From Ancylobacter radicis (GTDB lineage: Bacteria; Pseudomonadota; Alphaproteobacteria; Rhizobiales; Xanthobacteraceae), in assembly GCF_018449475.1 (NCBI RefSeq), contig NZ_JAHCQH010000015.1:992001-1056000 (forward strand): DNA of 64,000 nt, read 5' to 3'. The position numbers and the translations under genes were made by a program. The number at the start of each line of letters is the position of its first letter. The first letter of the stretch is position 1. The notes under the pieces are model-generated. The model saw nothing but the letters and a program-made list of their open reading frames with translations, made no database searches and was not told the DNA's origin. Shown piece by piece: positions 8,970-19,594 of this stretch.

Positions 8970-9944
8970 ATGAACGTCGTCGGGCGCGAGCGGGGCCGGC
9001 CGGTGGAGGCCCAGGAGATCGAGGCGGCGCAGATCCGCGCCCGCGTCGCCTGGCTGTATTTCGTCGGCGGCCTGACCCAGCAGGAGATCGCCGACCAGCT
9101 CGGCCTCACCCGCCTGCGCACCAACAAGATCCTCGGTCAGGTCCGTTCCGACGGCTCGGTGCAGATCGACATCCGCCTGCCGATGGCCGACTGCATCGAG
9201 GCCGAGCAGGCGCTGATGGCCCGTTACGGGCTGGAGGCGGCGAGCGTCGTCCCGGTGCTGGAGGATGAGGGCGAGCAGCAGCGCGTGATCGGCGAGGCGG
9301 CGGGCGCCGAGCTCGACCGGCTGCTGGAAAACGGCATGGGCCTCGGCGTCGGCTGGGGCAAGACGCTGGCGGCGGGGCTGAAGCGGTTCACCGCCCGCCC
9401 GCTCTCGCAATGCTATGTCACCTCGGTGATGGGCGGGCTGACGCGCGGCTCGGGATCGAGCACCTTCGAGGTGGCGACCGGCTATGCCCGGACCATTTCC
9501 GCCGAGTGCTACTATCTCGCCGCCCCGCTTTATTTCCCGACGCCCGAGAGCCGCACCATGCTGCTCTCGCATCACGGCATCAGCGAAACCATGCGCCGCG
9601 CCCGCGCGGTGGATGTGGCGATGCTGTCCTGCGGCGACATGACGACCCGCTCGCTGCTGGTGCAAACCCAGACCGTCTCGGAAAACATCGAGAGCCTGCG
9701 CGCGGCCGGCGCGGTGGGCGATCTGCTCGGCGTGTTCCTCGATGCCGATGGCCGCCCGGTCGACCACCCGCTCAATGAGCGCGTGCTGTCGCTGGCGCCG
9801 CACGAACTGGCCTCGGTCCGCTACACGATCCTCGCCTCGGGCGGCCTCTACAAGGTGCCGATCGTCCGCGCGATCCTGCGGGCCGGCTATGTGAAACGAC
9901 TGGTGACCGACAAGCGTTGCGCCGCGGCGCTGCTGGAGAGCTGA
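8970..9944 (+). CDS. SorC/DeoR-type sugar-binding transcriptional regulator (EryD-like)
   Basis: Transcription factor of the SorC family, 324 residues. The N-terminal helix-turn-helix lies near residues 25-60 and includes [22 protein letters not shown]. The long C-terminal sugar-phosphate effector domain includes GVGWGKTLA and a late YTILASGG block. The ATG at 8970 is 7 nt beyond GAGGGGG; the ATG at 8964 is too close to that site. It lies within the operon and probably controls it in response to a phosphorylated intermediate, as EryD and SorC do. A candidate palindrome lies at 3917-3929. Confidence 0.87.
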   Translation: MNVVGRERGRPVEAQEIEAAQIRARVAWLYFVGGLTQQEIADQLGLTRLRTNKILGQVRSDGSVQIDIRLPMADCIEAEQALMARYGLEAASVVPVLEDEGEQQRVIGEAAGAELDRLLENGMGLGVGWGKTLAAGLKRFTARPLSQCYVTSVMGGLTRGSGSSTFEVATGYARTISAECYYLAAPLYFPTPESRTMLLSHHGISETMRRARAVDVAMLSCGDMTTRSLLVQTQTVSENIESLRAAGAVGDLLGVFLDADGRPVDHPLNERVLSLAPHELASVRYTILASGGLYKVPIVRAILRAGYVKRLVTDKRCAAALLES

Positions 9945-9993
9945 CGAAGGGCGGCGCGCCGGACGCGCCCGCCCCGATCTGGAGTTTGAGCCG

Positions 9994-11076
<1,083 letters not shown>

Positions 11077-11107
11077 GCCCGGCCCGTCAACTGACAGGAC
11101 ATCTCCC

Positions 11108-12142
11108 GTGAAAGCACTGGTTCTGGAAAAGAAGGGCGAACTCGCGCTGCGGGAGATCGACCTCCCGCTCGAGGTCGGCCCCGACGACGTGAAGATCGCC
11201 ATCCACACGGTCGGCGTCTGCGGCAGCGACGTGCATTATTACACGCATGGCGCCATCGGCTCCTTCGTGGTGCGCGAGCCGATGGTGCTCGGCCATGAAG
11301 CCGCCGGCACCATCACGGCGGTCGGCGCCAATGTGAAGAACCTCAAGGTCGGCGACCGGGTCTGCATGGAGCCGGGCGTGCCGAACATGAACTCGCGCGC
11401 CACCAAACTCGGCATCTACAATGTCGACCCTGACGTGCGCTTCTGGGCGACGCCGCCGATCCATGGCGTGCTCACCCCCGAGGTGGTCCACCCCGCCGCC
11501 TTCACCTACAAGCTGCCGGACAACGTGTCCTTCGCGGAAGGCGCCATGGTCGAGCCCTTCGCGGTCGGCCTGCAGGCGGCGACGCGCGCGCGCATCACCC
11601 CCGGTGACGTCGCGGCGGTGATCGGCTGCGGCCCGATCGGCATCATGACCGCGCTCGCCGCGCTCGCCGGCGGCTGTTCGCGCGTCTACATCTCCGACCT
11701 CTCCGCGCCCAAGCTCGCCATTGCCGGCCAATATGCCGGCGTGCATCCGGTCAACATCACCGAGCGGGCGCTGAAGGACGTGATCGCGGAGGAGACCGAG
11801 GGGTGGGGCGCCGACGTGGTGTTCGAGGCCAGCGGCTCGCCCCGCGCCTATGACGGGCTGTTCGACGTGGTGCGGCCGGGCGGCACGCTGGTGCTGATCG
11901 GCATGCCCGTGGAGACGGTGAAGTTCGATGTGGCGGCGGCCATCATCAAGGAAGCGCGGCTCGAGACGGTGTTCCGCTACGCCAATAATTTCGACCGCGC
12001 GGTGAACCTCATCGCCTCCGGCAAGGTCGATCTCAAGCCGCTGATCTCCGAGACCTTCGACTTCGCCGCCAGCATCGAGGCCTTCGACCGCGCCGCCAAG
12101 GGCCTGCCGACCGATGTGAAGCTGCAGATCCGCATGCCGTGA
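11108..12142 (+). CDS. NAD-dependent polyol dehydrogenase, zinc type (xylitol/sorbitol dehydrogenase)
   Basis: Medium-chain zinc dehydrogenase of 344 residues that should oxidise a pentitol such as xylitol to the 2-ketose (xylulose). Catalytic zinc ligands are visible as Cys38, His63 and Glu64 (VCGSD and GHEAAG). The lobe that carries four structural-zinc cysteines in alcohol dehydrogenases has no such cluster, as in sorbitol/xylitol dehydrogenases. The NAD site is GCGPIG with Asp after the second strand (YISDLS). The GTG at 11108 is the start; the longer frame lacks homology. It lies between the transporter ATPase and ribitol dehydrogenase, so the operon can oxidise at least two pentitols. 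Confidence 0.9.
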   Translation: MKALVLEKKGELALREIDLPLEVGPDDVKIAIHTVGVCGSDVHYYTHGAIGSFVVREPMVLGHEAAGTITAVGANVKNLKVGDRVCMEPGVPNMNSRATKLGIYNVDPDVRFWATPPIHGVLTPEVVHPAAFTYKLPDNVSFAEGAMVEPFAVGLQAATRARITPGDVAAVIGCGPIGIMTALAALAGGCSRVYISDLSAPKLAIAGQYAGVHPVNITERALKDVIAEETEGWGADVVFEASGSPRAYDGLFDVVRPGGTLVLIGMPVETVKFDVAAAIIKEARLETVFRYANNFDRAVNLIASGKVDLKPLISETFDFAASIEAFDRAAKGLPTDVKLQIRMP

Positions 12143-12163
12143 CGGGGCGCGGCGCGGCGCGCT

Positions 12164-12280
12164 CCCTCTCCCCGACGGGGAGAGGGTTGGGGTGAGGGGG
12201 CTTCCGCCGCCTCGCTCCGCAGCCGTGCTTCCCCCTCACCGACCGGCTGCGCCGGCCACCTCTCCCCGTGGGGGAGAGGG
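12164..12280. repeat. Palindromic intergenic repeat (MITE-like)
   Basis: A 117-nt element between the two dehydrogenase genes. It contains a 10-nt-arm hairpin at each end (12164-12173 with 12177-12186; 12259-12267 with 12271-12279), and the inner arms GGTGAGGGGG (about 12191-12200) and CCCCCTCACC (12231-12240) are complementary. The whole can fold as one long structure. The core CCCTCTCCCC is typical of dispersed alphaproteobacterial repeats. No coding content. Confidence 0.75.
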
Positions 12281-12315
12281 AAGACCAACACAGAACCAAC
12301 CCATCGGAGTGTCAC

Positions 12316-13044
12316 ATGGCCTCACGGCTTCAGGGCAAAATTGCCGCCGTCACCGGCGCGGCCTCGGGCATCGGGCTGGAATGCGCCCGCGCCATGATCG
12401 AGGAAGGCGCCACCGTCGCCCTCGTGGATCGTGCCGCCGACACGCTGGAATCGATCTGCGTCGCGCTCGGCCCCAAGGCGGTGCCGGTGGTGGTCGACCT
12501 GCTCGACCCGGCGAGCGTCGCTACCATGCTGCCGCAGATCATTGAGGCCTGCGGGCCGCTCGACATCTTCCACGCCAATGCCGGCGCCTATATTGGCGGC
12601 GACGTGCTGGAGGGCGATCCCGATGTGTGGGACCGGGTGCTGAACCTCAACGTCAACGCCGCCTTCCGCACCGTCCATGCCGTGCTGCCGCACATGGTGG
12701 AGCGCGGCACCGGCGACATCATCTTCACCTCGTCCATCGCCGGGGTGGTTCCCGTCGTGTGGGAGCCGGTCTATACCGCCTCGAAATTCGCCGTGCAGGC
12801 CTTCGTTCACACCGTGCGCCGGCAGGTCGCCAAGCATGGCGTGCGGGTGGGGGCGGTGCTGCCCGGCCCGGTGGTGACCGCCCTGATCAAGGACTGGCCG
12901 CAGGCCAAGCTCGACGAGGCGCTCGCTGCCGGCGCGCTGATGGAGCCCCGGGAAGTGGCCGATTCGGTCATCTTCATGCTGACCCGTCCGCGTAACGTGA
13001 CCATTCGCGACCTGGTGATTCTGCCGAACGGAACGGATCTGTGA
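12316..13044 (+). CDS. rbtD: Ribitol 2-dehydrogenase (short-chain dehydrogenase)
   Basis: SDR enzyme of 242 residues that oxidises ribitol to D-ribulose with NAD. The nucleotide-binding TGAASGIG is at 13-20, with Asp38 favouring NAD over NADP; NAG at 88-90, Ser139/140, and the catalytic YxxxK is Tyr153/Lys157. As I recall the Klebsiella ribitol dehydrogenase, the resemblance is very close across the [21 protein letters not shown] and [16 protein letters not shown] segments, which makes this the most specific assignment in the operon. The ATG at 12316 lies 6 nt after GGAG. The kinase gene follows with its start next to the stop codon. Confidence 0.92.
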   Translation: MASRLQGKIAAVTGAASGIGLECARAMIEEGATVALVDRAADTLESICVALGPKAVPVVVDLLDPASVATMLPQIIEACGPLDIFHANAGAYIGGDVLEGDPDVWDRVLNLNVNAAFRTVHAVLPHMVERGTGDIIFTSSIAGVVPVVWEPVYTASKFAVQAFVHTVRRQVAKHGVRVGAVLPGPVVTALIKDWPQAKLDEALAAGALMEPREVADSVIFMLTRPRNVTIRDLVILPNGTDL

Positions 13045-13046
13045 CC

Positions 13047-14651
13047 ATGCAAGGATGTTTCGCGGGGATCGATGTCGGCACGGGCAGCGTCCGCGCCGGC
13101 ATTTTCGATGCGGCGGGCACGCTCATCGCCTCGGCCAAGCGCGACATCCGCATGTGGAAAGAGCCCGGCGACATCGTCGAGCAGTCCAGCGCCGACATCT
13201 GGGCGGGCGTGTGCGCCAGCGTGCGCGAGGCGGTGGCGAAAGCCGGCATCGCGCCCGATGACGTCAAGGGCATCGGCTTCGACGCCACCTGCTCGCTGGT
13301 GGTGCTGGGCGAGGGCGGGGCGTCGCTCCCGGTCGGGCGCCATGGCGACAACGCGCGCGACATCATCGTGTGGATGGACCACCGCGCCACCGGGCAGGCC
13401 GATCGCATCAACCAGCTCGGCAGCGTGGTGCTGGATTATGTCGGCGGCATCATCTCGCCGGAGATGGAGACGCCGAAGCTGCTCTGGCTCGCGCAGGAGC
13501 TGCCCGCGACCTTCAGCGCCGCCTGGCAGTTCCTCGATCTTGCCGATTTCCTCACCTTCAAGGCGACCGACAGCCTCGCCCGCTCGGTCTGCACCGTCAC
13601 CTGCAAATGGACCTATCTGGCCCATGAGGGGCGCTGGGACGCCGATTATTTCCGTAAAGTCGGCCTCGGGGCGCTGGCGGATGAGGGCTTTGCCCGCATC
13701 GGCACGCAGATCGTTCCCGCCGGCACACCGCTCGGCACCGGGCTGACCGCGCGGGCGGCCGAAGAACTCGGCCTCGCGCCGGGCACGGCGGTCGCCGCGG
13801 GCCTCATCGACGCCCATGCCGGCGGCATCGGCACGGTGGGCGCGCGCGGCGGCTCCGGCGATGCGCTGAACCGCATGGCCTATGTGTTCGGCACCTCCGC
13901 CTGCACGCTGCTGACCACCGCCGCCCCCGCCTTCGTGCCGGGCGTGTGGGGGCCGTATTACTCCGCCATGGTGCCCGACCTCTGGCTGAACGAGGGCGGC
14001 CAGTCCGCCGCCGGCGCGGCGATCGACCGTCTGGTGCGGATGCACCCGGCGGCGGCGCAGGCCGAGACCATCGCGCGCGGCGAGGGCAAGAATCTCAGCA
14101 TGTGGCTGGCCGCGCAGGCGGAAGCGGCGGGCGGGGCGGCGTCGATCGCCAGGCTCGCCGGCACGCTGCATGTGGTGCCGGAATTCCTCGGCAACCGCGC
14201 CCCCTTCGCCGACCATCTGGCGCGCGGCATCATTGCCGGGCTCGGCATGGATGAGAGCGTGGAGAGCCTTGTCGGGCTCTACATGGCGGGCCTTGCCGGC
14301 ATCGGCTATGGCTTGCGCCAGATCCTCGACGCGCAGCAGGCCAAAGGCGCGCGCACCGATCTCATCATCATCAGCGGCGGCGCCGGGCAGAGCCCGCTGG
14401 TGCGGCAGGTGCTGGCCGATGCCAGCGGCACCCGCATCGCCGCCACCACCTCGCCCGAGCCGGTGCTGCTCGGCTCGGCCGTGCTCGGCGCGGTGGCGGC
14501 GGGGCGCTATGAGAGCTTCGCCGCCGCCATGTCCGCCATGTCGGAAATCGAGGTGGTCTATGAGCCGAGCCCGGCGCTGCGCGGCTGGCACGACCATCGG
14601 TTCACGGCGTTCGAGGCGTTCCAGGCCGCCTATCGGGCGGCGAGGGGCTGA
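13047..14651 (+). CDS. FGGY-family pentulose kinase (D-ribulokinase type)
   Basis: Cytosolic sugar kinase of 534 residues, of the FGGY subfamily that phosphorylates pentuloses such as D-ribulose. The N-terminal phosphate-binding loop is GIDVGTGSVRAG near residue 6. The WMDHRATGQAD motif near 110 and the C-terminal ISGGAGQSPLVRQVLAD nucleotide-binding block near 448 are characteristic. The stop of ribitol dehydrogenase is 2 nt upstream; a GTG at 13041 overlapping that stop is an alternative start. With ribitol dehydrogenase it gives the route ribitol to ribulose to ribulose 5-phosphate. It may also accept xylulose, since no separate xylulokinase is seen. Confidence 0.87.
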   Translation: MQGCFAGIDVGTGSVRAGIFDAAGTLIASAKRDIRMWKEPGDIVEQSSADIWAGVCASVREAVAKAGIAPDDVKGIGFDATCSLVVLGEGGASLPVGRHGDNARDIIVWMDHRATGQADRINQLGSVVLDYVGGIISPEMETPKLLWLAQELPATFSAAWQFLDLADFLTFKATDSLARSVCTVTCKWTYLAHEGRWDADYFRKVGLGALADEGFARIGTQIVPAGTPLGTGLTARAAEELGLAPGTAVAAGLIDAHAGGIGTVGARGGSGDALNRMAYVFGTSACTLLTTAAPAFVPGVWGPYYSAMVPDLWLNEGGQSAAGAAIDRLVRMHPAAAQAETIARGEGKNLSMWLAAQAEAAGGAASIARLAGTLHVVPEFLGNRAPFADHLARGIIAGLGMDESVESLVGLYMAGLAGIGYGLRQILDAQQAKGARTDLIIISGGAGQSPLVRQVLADASGTRIAATTSPEPVLLGSAVLGAVAAGRYESFAAAMSAMSEIEVVYEPSPALRGWHDHRFTAFEAFQAAYRAARG

Positions 14652-14654
14652 ACC

Positions 14655-15734
14655 TCACACGACCGGGTAGCCGGTCGCGCAGAGGGCGGCGAGGGCGTCC
14701 ACCGACAGGGTGTCGAGCCCGAGCGCCGGCAGCAGGTTATTGTCGGCCGCGAGATCGCGCCCGGCGGCGGCCGAGAGGAGCGCCACGCCGGCCGCGTGCA
14801 AGGTCGCCGGCCGTCCGGTGAGCTGGCCGAGCAGCACGGTCGGCACGAGGCCGAACGGCACGTCCTCGAAAATATAGCGGCTGTCGAAGCTGGTCGGCCC
14901 GAAGCCGCCGCGCCCTTCCGCGTGCATCTGCTGGTTCATCTCCGACACGCTGCCCATCGGCACGTGGAAGGAGAGCGAGAAATGCTCGCGCACCGTGCGC
15001 ACCGACAGGCCGAAGCTCGCGGCGATGGCGAGGCGTTCGGCGTCCAGCGCCTCGATCACCCGCCCGACAGCGGGGGTGACATGCTCGCCCTGGCCCCAGA
15101 CCTCGCCCTTTTCCATGCGGGTGAGGTTGAGCAGGGCGATGCCGAGATGGTTCTGCGGGTTGAGATTGCTGAGCGCGATGGCCAGCAGCCCGTCGCGGCG
15201 CACGAAACGGTCGCCGAACAGCGTGGTGCAGAGCGCGTGCCCCTCCTCGATCGCCTCTTTCGGCAGGGTGGCGACGTCGATCTTCTGGCGGACAGTGTTG
15301 ACCTTTACGGTATCAGGTCCCTGCACCCGCGCCGTGAGCAGCGTCGTGCCCCAGACGATGATCGGCGCGCTCACCCCGCGCGCGGCCAGCGCCCGCGCCA
15401 GATAGAGCGCGCCGAAGGAAGAGTGCGAGGAGATGATGATGGGCTGACCGGGGCGGATATGCGGGATCACCGCATCGAGCGCGACGCGGTGGCCATAGCC
15501 GGGCAGCGCGAGGAACAGCACGTCGCTGGTGGCGACGGCCCCGGCGGCGCTGGCGGCGGTCGCGACCTTGCCCTCGAACTCCAGCGCGCCGAACGCCTTC
15601 AGCGGCGCCCCGGCCGCGAGCGCCTGCGTCGCGCGCCCCGACGGCGACCATAGGACCGGCTCATGGCCGGCGGCGGCGAGGAAGCCGGCGACGCCAAAGG
15701 CGATGGAGCCGGCGCCGAGGATCGAGACACGCAT
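14655..15734 (-). CDS. NAD/NADP octopine/opine dehydrogenase family protein
   Basis: Oxidoreductase of 359 residues. The N-terminal Rossmann domain has GAGSIA at about 7-12, and the C-terminal helical domain is of the octopine dehydrogenase type (conserved NPQNH near 173-177 and a catalytic-domain EHFSLSFHVP segment). Members catalyse reversible NAD(P)H-dependent condensation of an amino acid with a keto acid, or its reversal. The gene ends 3 nt from the convergent pentulose kinase. It lies downstream of the Lrp gene on the same strand (80-nt gap), so the two may be co-transcribed. Proximity to an Asp/Glu-racemase-family gene suggests amino-acid or opine metabolism. Confidence 0.82.
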   Translation of the reverse strand: MRVSILGAGSIAFGVAGFLAAAGHEPVLWSPSGRATQALAAGAPLKAFGALEFEGKVATAASAAGAVATSDVLFLALPGYGHRVALDAVIPHIRPGQPIIISSHSSFGALYLARALAARGVSAPIIVWGTTLLTARVQGPDTVKVNTVRQKIDVATLPKEAIEEGHALCTTLFGDRFVRRDGLLAIALSNLNPQNHLGIALLNLTRMEKGEVWGQGEHVTPAVGRVIEALDAERLAIAASFGLSVRTVREHFSLSFHVPMGSVSEMNQQMHAEGRGGFGPTSFDSRYIFEDVPFGLVPTVLLGQLTGRPATLHAAGVALLSAAAGRDLAADNNLLPALGLDTLSVDALAALCATGYPVV

Positions 15735-15814
15735 GGGGATTTCCTTCGTCGGGTTCGTTCGGGACGCGCGGGGAGCGCGCCGCGCCGGCGGACCGGCGGT
15801 CAGGTGGCGGGCGG

Positions 15815-16276
15815 TCAGATATATTTGGTCGGCAGGGCGGTGGTGAACTTCATCTCCTCCATGGCGATGGAGGAGGAGAGGTCGGAGAACTCCACCCGGC
15901 TGATCAGGTTCTTGTAGACCTGGTCGTAGACGTCGATGTTCGGCACGACGACGCGCAGCAGATAGTCGGTCTCGCCGGTCAGGCGGTAGGCTTCCATGAT
16001 CTCGGGGATGTCGCGGATCTCCTTACGGAAGGCGTCGAGCCAGGCGGTGGTATGGCGCGGCACCTTGACCGAGATGAACACGGTCATCGGCACATTGGCC
16101 TTGCGCTGGTCGATCAGCACCACGCGGTTGCGGATGAGGCCCATCTCCTCCATCCGCTTGATGCGGCGCCAGCACGGCGTGTGCGAGAGCCCCACCGCCT
16201 CGGCGATCTCGACCACTGACTTGCCGGCGTCCTGTTGCAGGATGTCGATAATCTTGCGGTCGATCTGGTCAAACAC
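15815..16276 (-). CDS. Lrp/AsnC family transcriptional regulator
   Basis: Amino-acid-responsive regulator of 153 residues. The N-terminal winged helix-turn-helix (IDRKIIDILQQDAGKSVVEIA, then SHTPCWRRIKRMEEMG) is followed by the RAM/AsnC effector domain with VPNIDVYDQVYKNL near 108-121. It is divergent from the racemase-family operon and upstream of the opine dehydrogenase gene, and so is placed to control both. The 332-nt divergent region contains repeated ATCCTAAT sequences that are plausible binding sites. Confidence 0.92.
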   Translation of the reverse strand: MFDQIDRKIIDILQQDAGKSVVEIAEAVGLSHTPCWRRIKRMEEMGLIRNRVVLIDQRKANVPMTVFISVKVPRHTTAWLDAFRKEIRDIPEIMEAYRLTGETDYLLRVVVPNIDVYDQVYKNLISRVEFSDLSSSIAMEEMKFTTALPTKYI

Positions 16277-16481
16277 GTGTTGTCTCTCCGCCGCCGGCTC
16301 TCGCGCTGTAGTTCAGCAGAACGATGTTCAGCGCAATCGTCAACCTATACTGCAATGCGGCAACGAAGATTGCAGCGCGACACCGTTGCGGCCGAACTCA
16401 TCCTGCGAGATGGGCGGGTTTTGACCAAGAAATGGGCGATTGGTGATCGTATCGTGGTCAATTCGATAAATGCGTGACAAC

Positions 16482-16520
16482 ATCCTAATGCACAGCTAAT
16501 TTGTAGGATAAAATCCTAAT
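16482..16520. promoter_or_regulatory. Candidate operator: paired ATCCTAAT boxes with palindrome
   Basis: ATCCTAAT occurs at 16482-16489 and again at 16513-16520, a 31-nt period close to three helical turns. The second copy forms the right half of a perfect palindrome, TAGGAT-AAA-ATCCTA at 16504-16518. The area is markedly AT-rich. Phased sites of this sort are typical for Lrp-family proteins, which bind as multimers. Role inferred. Confidence 0.5.
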
Positions 16521-16608
16521 TAGCGACTTTGAAACGTAAAACAACGCAATGCAATCTCCTGCCGCACCCTTATCATACCCTCTGACGTACAGTGGCATTG
16601 TGGGTTTG

Positions 16609-17343
16609 ATGATGAAGCGAATTGGCCTGATCGGCGGCATGAGCTGGGAAAGCACGGCCGTCTATTACCGGCGGTTGAACGAGCAGGTGCGCGAGGCGCT
16701 GGGCGGGCTGAGCTCGGCCGATATCGTGCTGCGCTCGGTCAATTTCAGCGAGATCGTCGCGCTGCAGAAGGCCGGCGACTGGGACGCGGCGGCGCGGGCG
16801 CTCGGCCAGGTGGCGCGGGAGCTGGAGCAGGCGGGGGCGGAAATGGTGCTGATCTGCACCAATACCATGCACCTGCTGGCCGACCAGGTGCAGGCCTCGG
16901 TCGGCATCCCGCTGATTCATATCGCCGACGTCACCGGCGAGGCAGTGCGCGCGGCCGGCTGCCGCCGTCCCCTGCTGCTGGCGACGCAGTACACGATGGA
17001 AAAGGAGTTCTACCGCCGCCGCATGGAAGAGAGCTTCGGGCTCGACGTGCTGGTGCCGGAGGCGCAGGAGCGCCTTCAGGTGCATGAGGTGATCTTCTCC
17101 GAGCTGTGTTGCGGCATCATCCGCCCCGATTCCAAGCAGCGTTACCTCGACATCGTCGAGAAGGGGCGCGCGGCGGGAGCGGACAGCGTCATCCTCGGCT
17201 GCACCGAGATCGGCCTTCTGGTGAGCGCGGAGGATTTCGCGTTCCCGACATTCGATTCTACCCTGATCCACGCCGATGCCGCCGTCCGGCTGTCGCTGGG
17301 TGAGGGTGCGGCCACCGCCGACGTGGCCCTGCTTGTGCATTGA
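16609..17343 (+). CDS. Aspartate/glutamate racemase family protein
   Basis: Cofactor-independent racemase of the Asp/Glu/hydantoin racemase family, 244 residues. The two catalytic cysteines are visible as Cys83 (ICTNTMH) and Cys198 (LGCTEIG), and the N-terminal GLIGGMSWEST is diagnostic of aspartate racemase/YgeA-type proteins. ATG codons at 16609 and 16612 are both possible; the longer frame from 16549 adds unlike residues. No clear ribosome binding site precedes it. It is the first gene of a rightward series that continues with an ABC importer, so an unusual amino acid may be what is imported. Substrate not established. Confidence 0.88.
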   Translation: MMKRIGLIGGMSWESTAVYYRRLNEQVREALGGLSSADIVLRSVNFSEIVALQKAGDWDAAARALGQVARELEQAGAEMVLICTNTMHLLADQVQASVGIPLIHIADVTGEAVRAAGCRRPLLLATQYTMEKEFYRRRMEESFGLDVLVPEAQERLQVHEVIFSELCCGIIRPDSKQRYLDIVEKGRAAGADSVILGCTEIGLLVSAEDFAFPTFDSTLIHADAAVRLSLGEGAATADVALLVH

Positions 17344-17403
17344 CGCCCGGCCGCCCCGAGCTTCGGGCCGCGAAGGGTCCCACGACAACCGCCAGAGGAT
17401 GCC

Positions 17404-18504
17404 ATGAACCGCACTGACCTTACCCGCCGCTCGACCCTCATGCTGCTCGGAGCCGGCGCCGGCCTTGTCGCCGCGCCTTACGTGATCCGTCCCGCCCGCG
17501 CCCAGAGCAAGGTCGTCAACATCACGACCTATGACAAGTTCGTGCCGCAGTCCTTCATCGAGCAGTTCCAGAAGGATACCGGGATCGAGGTGCGCGTCCG
17601 CCTGACCGACGACCAGGGCAAGCAGTACAATCTGCTCTCCGCCGAGGGCGGCGCGCCGACCACCGACATCGTCACCGTCACCGGCCACCGCCTGTCGCAG
17701 TTCCTGAAGTCCGACCTGCTGGTGCCGCTCGACGTGGCCCGCATCGGCAATTTCGGCAATCTCGCCGCCGCCTATAAGGGCGCGCCGCAGCTGACCATCG
17801 ACGGCAAGGTCTATGGCGTGCCGCTGCTCGCCGGCTTCGAGGGCCTCGCCCGCAACACCGAGTACACCAAGCCCACCGAGACCTGGGGCTACATGTTCGA
17901 GGACGAGTTCAAGGGGCTGACCTCCTACATCATCTCCGATTTCCTCTCGATCGTGATGAAGTATCAGGGCAATGACGGCGACTACGTCACCTATGAGGGC
18001 AAGCCGGAGATCGCCCAGGCGGCGACCGACAAGGCGCGCGACTTCCTGATCGCCAACAAGGACAAGGTCCGCAAATATTACGACGCCGGCTCCGAGGTGC
18101 AGCAGATGTTCCTCAACGAGGACATCTACCTCGCGCAGACTTGGTCGGGCCCGGCCGCCAAGCTGATCATGGACGGCCACCCGATCGCGCTCTCCATCCC
18201 GAAGGAGGGGACCTATGGCTTCCTCTACTCCTTCAACATCGTGAAGAACGCGCCGAACGCGGACGCCGCCTATATCTTCCTCAACGCCATGCTGGCCTCG
18301 CCCGAGATCGGCGCCGCGATGACCCGCCAGTCGGGCTTCAACTCGGCCTTTGGCGGCGTCGACAAGCTGCTCACCGACCGCGAGCGCGCGGCTCTGGCGC
18401 TGCCGCAGGAGCAGGTCGAGCGGATCCAGTTCTTCAGCTCGGTCAACCGGCAGATGAAGAACGACATGATCGACAAGGCCACCGCCGAGATCAAGGCGGC
18501 CTGA
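17404..18504 (+). CDS. ABC transporter substrate-binding protein, Tat-exported (polyamine/PotD-like)
   Basis: Periplasmic binding protein of the spermidine/putrescine (PotD/SBP_bac_8) type, 366 residues. The N-terminus carries a twin-arginine motif (TRRSTLML) and ends near ARAQ, so it is probably exported folded through Tat. Conserved features include the early TYDKFVPQSFIEQFQKDTGI and a QTWSGPAAKLI ligand-site segment. The ATG at 17404 follows AGAGGA. It heads the importer formed with the two permeases and ATPase immediately downstream. The substrate is probably a small amine, amino acid or opine-like compound, by family and neighbours only. Confidence 0.88.
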   Translation: MNRTDLTRRSTLMLLGAGAGLVAAPYVIRPARAQSKVVNITTYDKFVPQSFIEQFQKDTGIEVRVRLTDDQGKQYNLLSAEGGAPTTDIVTVTGHRLSQFLKSDLLVPLDVARIGNFGNLAAAYKGAPQLTIDGKVYGVPLLAGFEGLARNTEYTKPTETWGYMFEDEFKGLTSYIISDFLSIVMKYQGNDGDYVTYEGKPEIAQAATDKARDFLIANKDKVRKYYDAGSEVQQMFLNEDIYLAQTWSGPAAKLIMDGHPIALSIPKEGTYGFLYSFNIVKNAPNADAAYIFLNAMLASPEIGAAMTRQSGFNSAFGGVDKLLTDRERAALALPQEQVERIQFFSSVNRQMKNDMIDKATAEIKAA

Positions 18505-18587
18505 TCGTCCCCCTCGCGACACTCATTCGACAGGCCGGGTCGCCCTTGCGCGGGCGATCCGGCACACTGGGAGCCGATGACGACACC

Positions 18588-19583
18588 ATGGTCGAGAGCA
18601 GCATGACAGAGTCCCGCACGTCGCGGCCGGGAACGGCCGGCCGGGAGGCCGCCCCGCGCTACCGCGGCTGGATCGGCCAGGTGACGCGCTCGCCGCTCTA
18701 TGCCGGCACCATCGGCGTGCTGGCGGCGAGCCCGCGCGCCCGCCTCGTGCTGCTGGTGATCGTGCCGCTCGCCTGGATCGTCACCTTCAACATCGGGCCG
18801 ATCTACCAGATGGGCCGCATCAGCCTGATGCAGACCTACCCGGCACCTGACAGCGGGGCCGTGCTGACGCTGGACAATTACCGGCTGTTCTTCCGCGAGC
18901 CGCTCTATTTCATGCCGTTCATCCGCAGCCTGATCTTCGCGGCGCTGGTGACGGTGGTGACGCTCATTGTGGTCTACCCGGTCGCCTATTACGTGGCCAA
19001 GGTGATCCGCCCGCAGAACCGCAAGCGCGCGCTGCTGCTGCTGCTGGTGCCGTTCTGGGCGGGCGAGATCATCCGCACCTTCTCGGTCATCATGCTGCTC
19101 GCCAATCGCGGCGCGCTGAACTACCTGCTGCGCGAGGTCGGGCTGATCGATCGCCCGATCCCCATGCTCTACACCTATTTCTCGCTGAGCTTCGGCGTGG
19201 TCTACCTGATCGCGCTCTACATGCTGCTGCCGCTCTATTCGGCGATCGAGAAGATCCCCTCGCAGCTTGTCGATGCCGCCGCCGATCTCGGCGCCGGGCC
19301 GTTCGAACGCTTTCGCCGGGTGATCCTGCCGCTGTCCAAGGACGGCATCGTCTCCGGTTGCAGCCTCGTCTACCTCATCACCATTGGCGTGTTCACCGCG
19401 CCGCTGCTGCTGGGCGGGCCGAACACGGTGATCTTCCCGGAAATCATCGCCGCCCTGTTCCACGCCTCGAACGACAAATGGCCGGCGGGTTCGGCCTTCT
19501 CCATCCTGATGCTCATCGTCTCGCTCTCCACCGTCGGCCTCTTCATGAAGCTGGTCGGCGGGCGGTCGGTGCGGCTGTCGTGA
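18588..19583 (+). CDS. ABC transporter permease (PotB type)
   Basis: Inner-membrane permease, about 331 residues, of the PotB/PotH family. After a polar 45-residue N-terminus come six membrane segments. The EAA loop reads DAAADLGAGPFERFRRVILP near residues 225-244. An ATG at 18603 is an alternative start with a closer purine-rich site. It lies between the binding protein and the second permease. Confidence 0.88.
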   Translation: MVESSMTESRTSRPGTAGREAAPRYRGWIGQVTRSPLYAGTIGVLAASPRARLVLLVIVPLAWIVTFNIGPIYQMGRISLMQTYPAPDSGAVLTLDNYRLFFREPLYFMPFIRSLIFAALVTVVTLIVVYPVAYYVAKVIRPQNRKRALLLLLVPFWAGEIIRTFSVIMLLANRGALNYLLREVGLIDRPIPMLYTYFSLSFGVVYLIALYMLLPLYSAIEKIPSQLVDAAADLGAGPFERFRRVILPLSKDGIVSGCSLVYLITIGVFTAPLLLGGPNTVIFPEIIAALFHASNDKWPAGSAFSILMLIVSLSTVGLFMKLVGGRSVRLS

Positions 19584-19594
19584 GGACGCGGGTC

